This document shows positions 6,728 through 9,152 of a stretch of DNA of 9,152 bases, piece by piece (within the stretch, counting starts at the first letter, position 1; each line of letters starts with the position of its first letter). The notes beneath the pieces are model-generated. The model saw only the letters and a program-made list of their open reading frames with translations. It ran no database searches and was not told the DNA's origin. Source of the DNA: Candidatus Sigynarchaeota archaeon (lineage in GTDB: Archaea > Asgardarchaeota > Lokiarchaeia > Sigynarchaeales > Sigynarchaeaceae). The stretch covers positions 1 through 9,152 of the forward strand of contig JAUQYW010000173.1 in NCBI GenBank assembly GCA_030587525.1, read 5' to 3'. A program made the position numbers and the translations under genes.

Positions 6728-9152
6728 ATGAAGCATAAAAAAATGATTCTTCTCGGGATGGTATTATTCTGCTTCTTATCATCAGCATACGCCAGGATTG
6801 ATTCAACTGCCCCTGGACCTTTGGAGAACAAAGGGCAGGCCGTGCATCCGGAAAAGGTGGAGATATCGACACCGATAAAGAAGGCTGAACCTAGTTCGCC
6901 TGATAAACAAGTGGCGCCTGTCTTATCTACGAAGAATCCCAATGGCCCCTCGAATGTTCCCGAAGGATATGCCGTTATTGCAGGCGTTTCGGATTACCCG
7001 GGCTCATCGAATGACTTGCAATATAGTGACGACGACGCGATTGACGTGACCGATCTCGTGTTGAACACGTTCCACGTTCCTTCATCGAACATCGTTCGCC
7101 TCCTAAATTCCCAAGCAACGACGAGCGCCATCACGTCCGCGGTCACTAATTTTGCGACCACCATGGATGCAGATGACACGCTCTTCTTCTACTTCTCGGG
7201 ACACGGATCATCAGCAGAACAGATCAACTCGTATACATGGAGCGTGCAATCATCGCACCCGTATTCCAATAACATGGATTCCTACTGGCACTATTCCGTT
7301 CCAGGGGTGCAGATGATGCGGGTGCACTTTGTCCGAGTGCAAACAGAATATAACTATGATTATGTCTTTATAGGAGACAACGCTGATCGTTTAACCTACT
7401 GGGATTACTTCACCGGCGGGTCTTATTACGACGTCTGGTCGTATTGGGTCTTCACCGACGACATCTATGTGAACCTTAATACGGATTATAGTTACACGTA
7501 CTGGGGCTTCCAGGTAGACAAGGTTGAAACGTCCACGTGGGTAGCTCCGCAAGAATTCATCCCGTATGATGGCCTAACGAATGGCTTCACAGGCCCGGAA
7601 TTGGACGCTCTATTCGACACCGTGCCAGGCAAAGTTATCACGGTACTGGACACGTGCAACAGCGGGGGTGTAGGCTCGGCGATACAAGCCACGGGGAGAT
7701 ATAGCATGACTGCTTGCCAATGGAACGAGTTCTCCCTCGAAGACAGTTCCGCATACAACGGCGCGTTCACCCGGTATTTCCTGGTTCCGTGGACATCAAC
7801 ATACGACACGGATGGAGATGGCGTCGTCGCGTTCGAGGAGACCTTTAGCTACATATCTACAAATACCATATCCCGATCTACAGCCCTTGGTTCAGTCCAT
7901 CACCCGCAACAATACGATGGCATCACGGGAAGCACCATCTTCCAGCCGAACGCGAAGATCAACTCGAATACCGTCGACGGAAGTTTCAACACAAACGTGA
8001 ATTTTTACCTGAACGGGCTTGGTTGGGGTGAGCTGCTGTGTGCATATTACGATAAAAATACACATACCTACAAGATACAATGTAACGATTCGAGCGTGTT
8101 GCCCTCCGCATCGGCGATATCAAGGACGGTCAACGCTCCAACAGGGGGATTCACGACATCTGCTGTCACGACGATATTGAACGCGCGATATGGAACTTAC
8201 GTTGAACAAGTGAATTCATCTGTCAATGTATCTGGTCCTGCATTTAGCAGCAGTATCGATACGGACGGCGATGGCGCGAGCGACCTAAACGAATTCTACC
8301 ACGGCACTAACATGTGGGCTGTGGATTCCGACGGCGATGGGATGAGGGATAGCTTCGAGATCCAGTACTCCTTGGATCCATTCTTCGATGATAGCGCCTT
8401 CGATCCAGACAATGACGGCATCCCAAATCTTGATGAATGCCTAAACGGGTTGAATCCCAATATCGCGAATAATTTCACGGACAAGGATACCGATGGATTA
8501 TACGACTTGATTGAATACACCATTTCCAGCAACATATCGAATCCGGATACCGACGGCGATGGCATGCAGGATGGTTGGGAATATAATTATGCTCCAACAG
8601 TCAACATCTTCGTGCCCGATGCAGGTCTCGACCCCGACGGCGACGGCCTGACGAACATCAACGAGTTTCAGCACGGCTCCAACCCTGGCTCCACGGACTC
8701 GGACGGCGACGGGATGACTGACGGCTGGGAGCACGCGTACGGGCTCAACTTGATCGTCAACGACGCCAACAGCGACAAGGACGGCGACGGGGCCACGAAT
8801 CGCCAGGAATTTCTCGCGGGATCCAACGCCTCGAATGTCGACACGGACGGGGACGGCATGCGGGACGGGTGGGAGATCACCTTCGCACCGACGGTCAACG
8901 TCCTGGTGGCGGATAACAGTACCGACCCCGACGGCGACGGCCTGACGAACATCAACGAGTACCAGCACGGCTCCAACCCTGGCTCCACGGACTCGGACGG
9001 CGACGGGCTACCTGACGGCTGGGAGCACACGTACGGGCTCAACTTGATCGTCAACGACGCCAACAGCGACAAGGACGGCGACGGGGCCACGAATCGCCAG
9101 GAATTTCTCGCGGGATCCAACGCCTCGAATGTCGACACGGACGGGGACGGCA
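6728..9152 (+). CDS. Secreted caspase-like peptidase (clan CD, C14) with inserted CUB-like domain and DxDxDG repeats, 3' end cut
   Basis: The frame stays open to the window edge: 808 residues are visible, the C-terminus is missing. Signal peptide 1-22 (MKHKKMILLGMVLFCFLSS, then AYA and a likely cleavage before Arg23), followed by a Pro-rich linker to about 78. The caspase fold starts at YAVIAGVSDYP (81-91) and has FYFSGHG with catalytic His159, then VITVLDTCNSGG with catalytic Cys310, so the dyad is intact. Between them, about 165-268 forms a CUB-like beta-sandwich (YDYVFIGD, TDYSYTYWGF). After the Cys, DTDGDGVVAFEE (360-371) is a canonical EF-hand loop. An unassigned beta-rich segment (about 405-505) precedes thirteen DxDxDG motifs of the thrombospondin-3 type from 511 on. 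Inference: an extracellular calcium-dependent protease that cuts after Lys/Arg or Asp; specificity cannot be read here. The start could be the ATG nine bases earlier, but the Shine-Dalgarno spacing favours 6728. Confidence 0.88.
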   Translation, partial: MKHKKMILLGMVLFCFLSSAYARIDSTAPGPLENKGQAVHPEKVEISTPIKKAEPSSPDKQVAPVLSTKNPNGPSNVPEGYAVIAGVSDYPGSSNDLQYSDDDAIDVTDLVLNTFHVPSSNIVRLLNSQATTSAITSAVTNFATTMDADDTLFFYFSGHGSSAEQINSYTWSVQSSHPYSNNMDSYWHYSVPGVQMMRVHFVRVQTEYNYDYVFIGDNADRLTYWDYFTGGSYYDVWSYWVFTDDIYVNLNTDYSYTYWGFQVDKVETSTWVAPQEFIPYDGLTNGFTGPELDALFDTVPGKVITVLDTCNSGGVGSAIQATGRYSMTACQWNEFSLEDSSAYNGAFTRYFLVPWTSTYDTDGDGVVAFEETFSYISTNTISRSTALGSVHHPQQYDGITGSTIFQPNAKINSNTVDGSFNTNVNFYLNGLGWGELLCAYYDKNTHTYKIQCNDSSVLPSASAISRTVNAPTGGFTTSAVTTILNARYGTYVEQVNSSVNVSGPAFSSSIDTDGDGASDLNEFYHGTNMWAVDSDGDGMRDSFEIQYSLDPFFDDSAFDPDNDGIPNLDECLNGLNPNIANNFTDKDTDGLYDLIEYTISSNISNPDTDGDGMQDGWEYNYAPTVNIFVPDAGLDPDGDGLTNINEFQHGSNPGSTDSDGDGMTDGWEHAYGLNLIVNDANSDKDGDGATNRQEFLAGSNASNVDTDGDGMRDGWEITFAPTVNVLVADNSTDPDGDGLTNINEYQHGSNPGSTDSDGDGLPDGWEHTYGLNLIVNDANSDKDGDGATNRQEFLAGSNASNVDTDGDG
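8630..9152 (+). repeat. Near-identical 294-base tandem repeat inside the DxDxDG array
   Basis: The 229 bases 8924-9152 match 8630-8858 with six differences by my count (a Phe/Tyr codon, MT to LP, Ala to Thr). The period is 294 bases or 98 residues, with four DxDxDG motifs per unit at spacings of 28, 22, 26 and 22 residues. Protein similarity goes back one more part-unit (from 8546), but there the DNA has diverged. The repeated segment is visibly richer in G+C, uses GAC almost alone for Asp, and differs from the mixed GAT/GAC use before about 8620. The array continues past the window edge. Confidence 0.9.

Noticed and set aside
8498..9138. Two overlapping minus-strand open frames of 156 codons with internal repeats
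   Set aside because: Their repeats only mirror the DNA repeat of the DxDxDG array on the other strand; the plus frame has a signal peptide, catalytic motifs and calcium motifs.
8546..9152. Tandem repeats as a CRISPR array
   Set aside because: The units are 294 bases, in frame, encode DxDxDG motifs and have no unique spacers.

Overview
The window holds two unrelated gene blocks pointing away from each other, separated by about 600 bases of mostly non-coding DNA. It is probably from an archaeon. Good TATA-box-like elements (TTTATAAA, CATATATAG, TTTAAAAG) sit at the expected distance before three start codons, with very short leaders. The two right-hand genes encode surface or secreted proteins of a style I associate with Asgard archaea: repeated Ig/cadherin-like ectodomains with one C-terminal membrane anchor, and a caspase-like protein with DxDxDG repeats. 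The lineage is inferred from style only; no ribosomal or other marker gene is present.

Left block (1-3966, minus strand, read right to left): a tight myo-inositol catabolic operon in the order iolB, iolD, iolE, iolG. iolG is cut by the window edge. Together these give inositol -> scyllo-inosose (IolG) -> trihydroxycyclohexanedione (IolE) -> 5-deoxy-glucuronate (IolD) -> 2-deoxy-5-keto-gluconate (IolB). The kinase, aldolase and semialdehyde dehydrogenase steps (IolC, IolJ, IolA) are not in view. A TATA-like element precedes iolB, and a near-palindrome lies over the likely transcription start, as an operator would.

Middle (3967-4570): the iol promoter, a short open stretch on the minus strand with coding-like composition but no start codon (possible gene remnant, 4122-4316), and a strong TATA box for the next gene.

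Right block (4571-9152, plus strand): a 679-residue single-pass surface protein with a lectin-like N-terminal domain and four Ig-like repeats, then a secreted caspase-like protein running off the right edge. The caspase keeps its His/Cys dyad, has a CUB-like domain inserted between the two catalytic residues, a canonical EF-hand loop after the Cys, and a long C-terminal array of calcium-binding-type DxDxDG repeats. Part of that array was duplicated recently at DNA level. The two genes lie 117 bases apart and could form an extracellular, calcium-responsive surface system, but that link rests on adjacency and domain type only.
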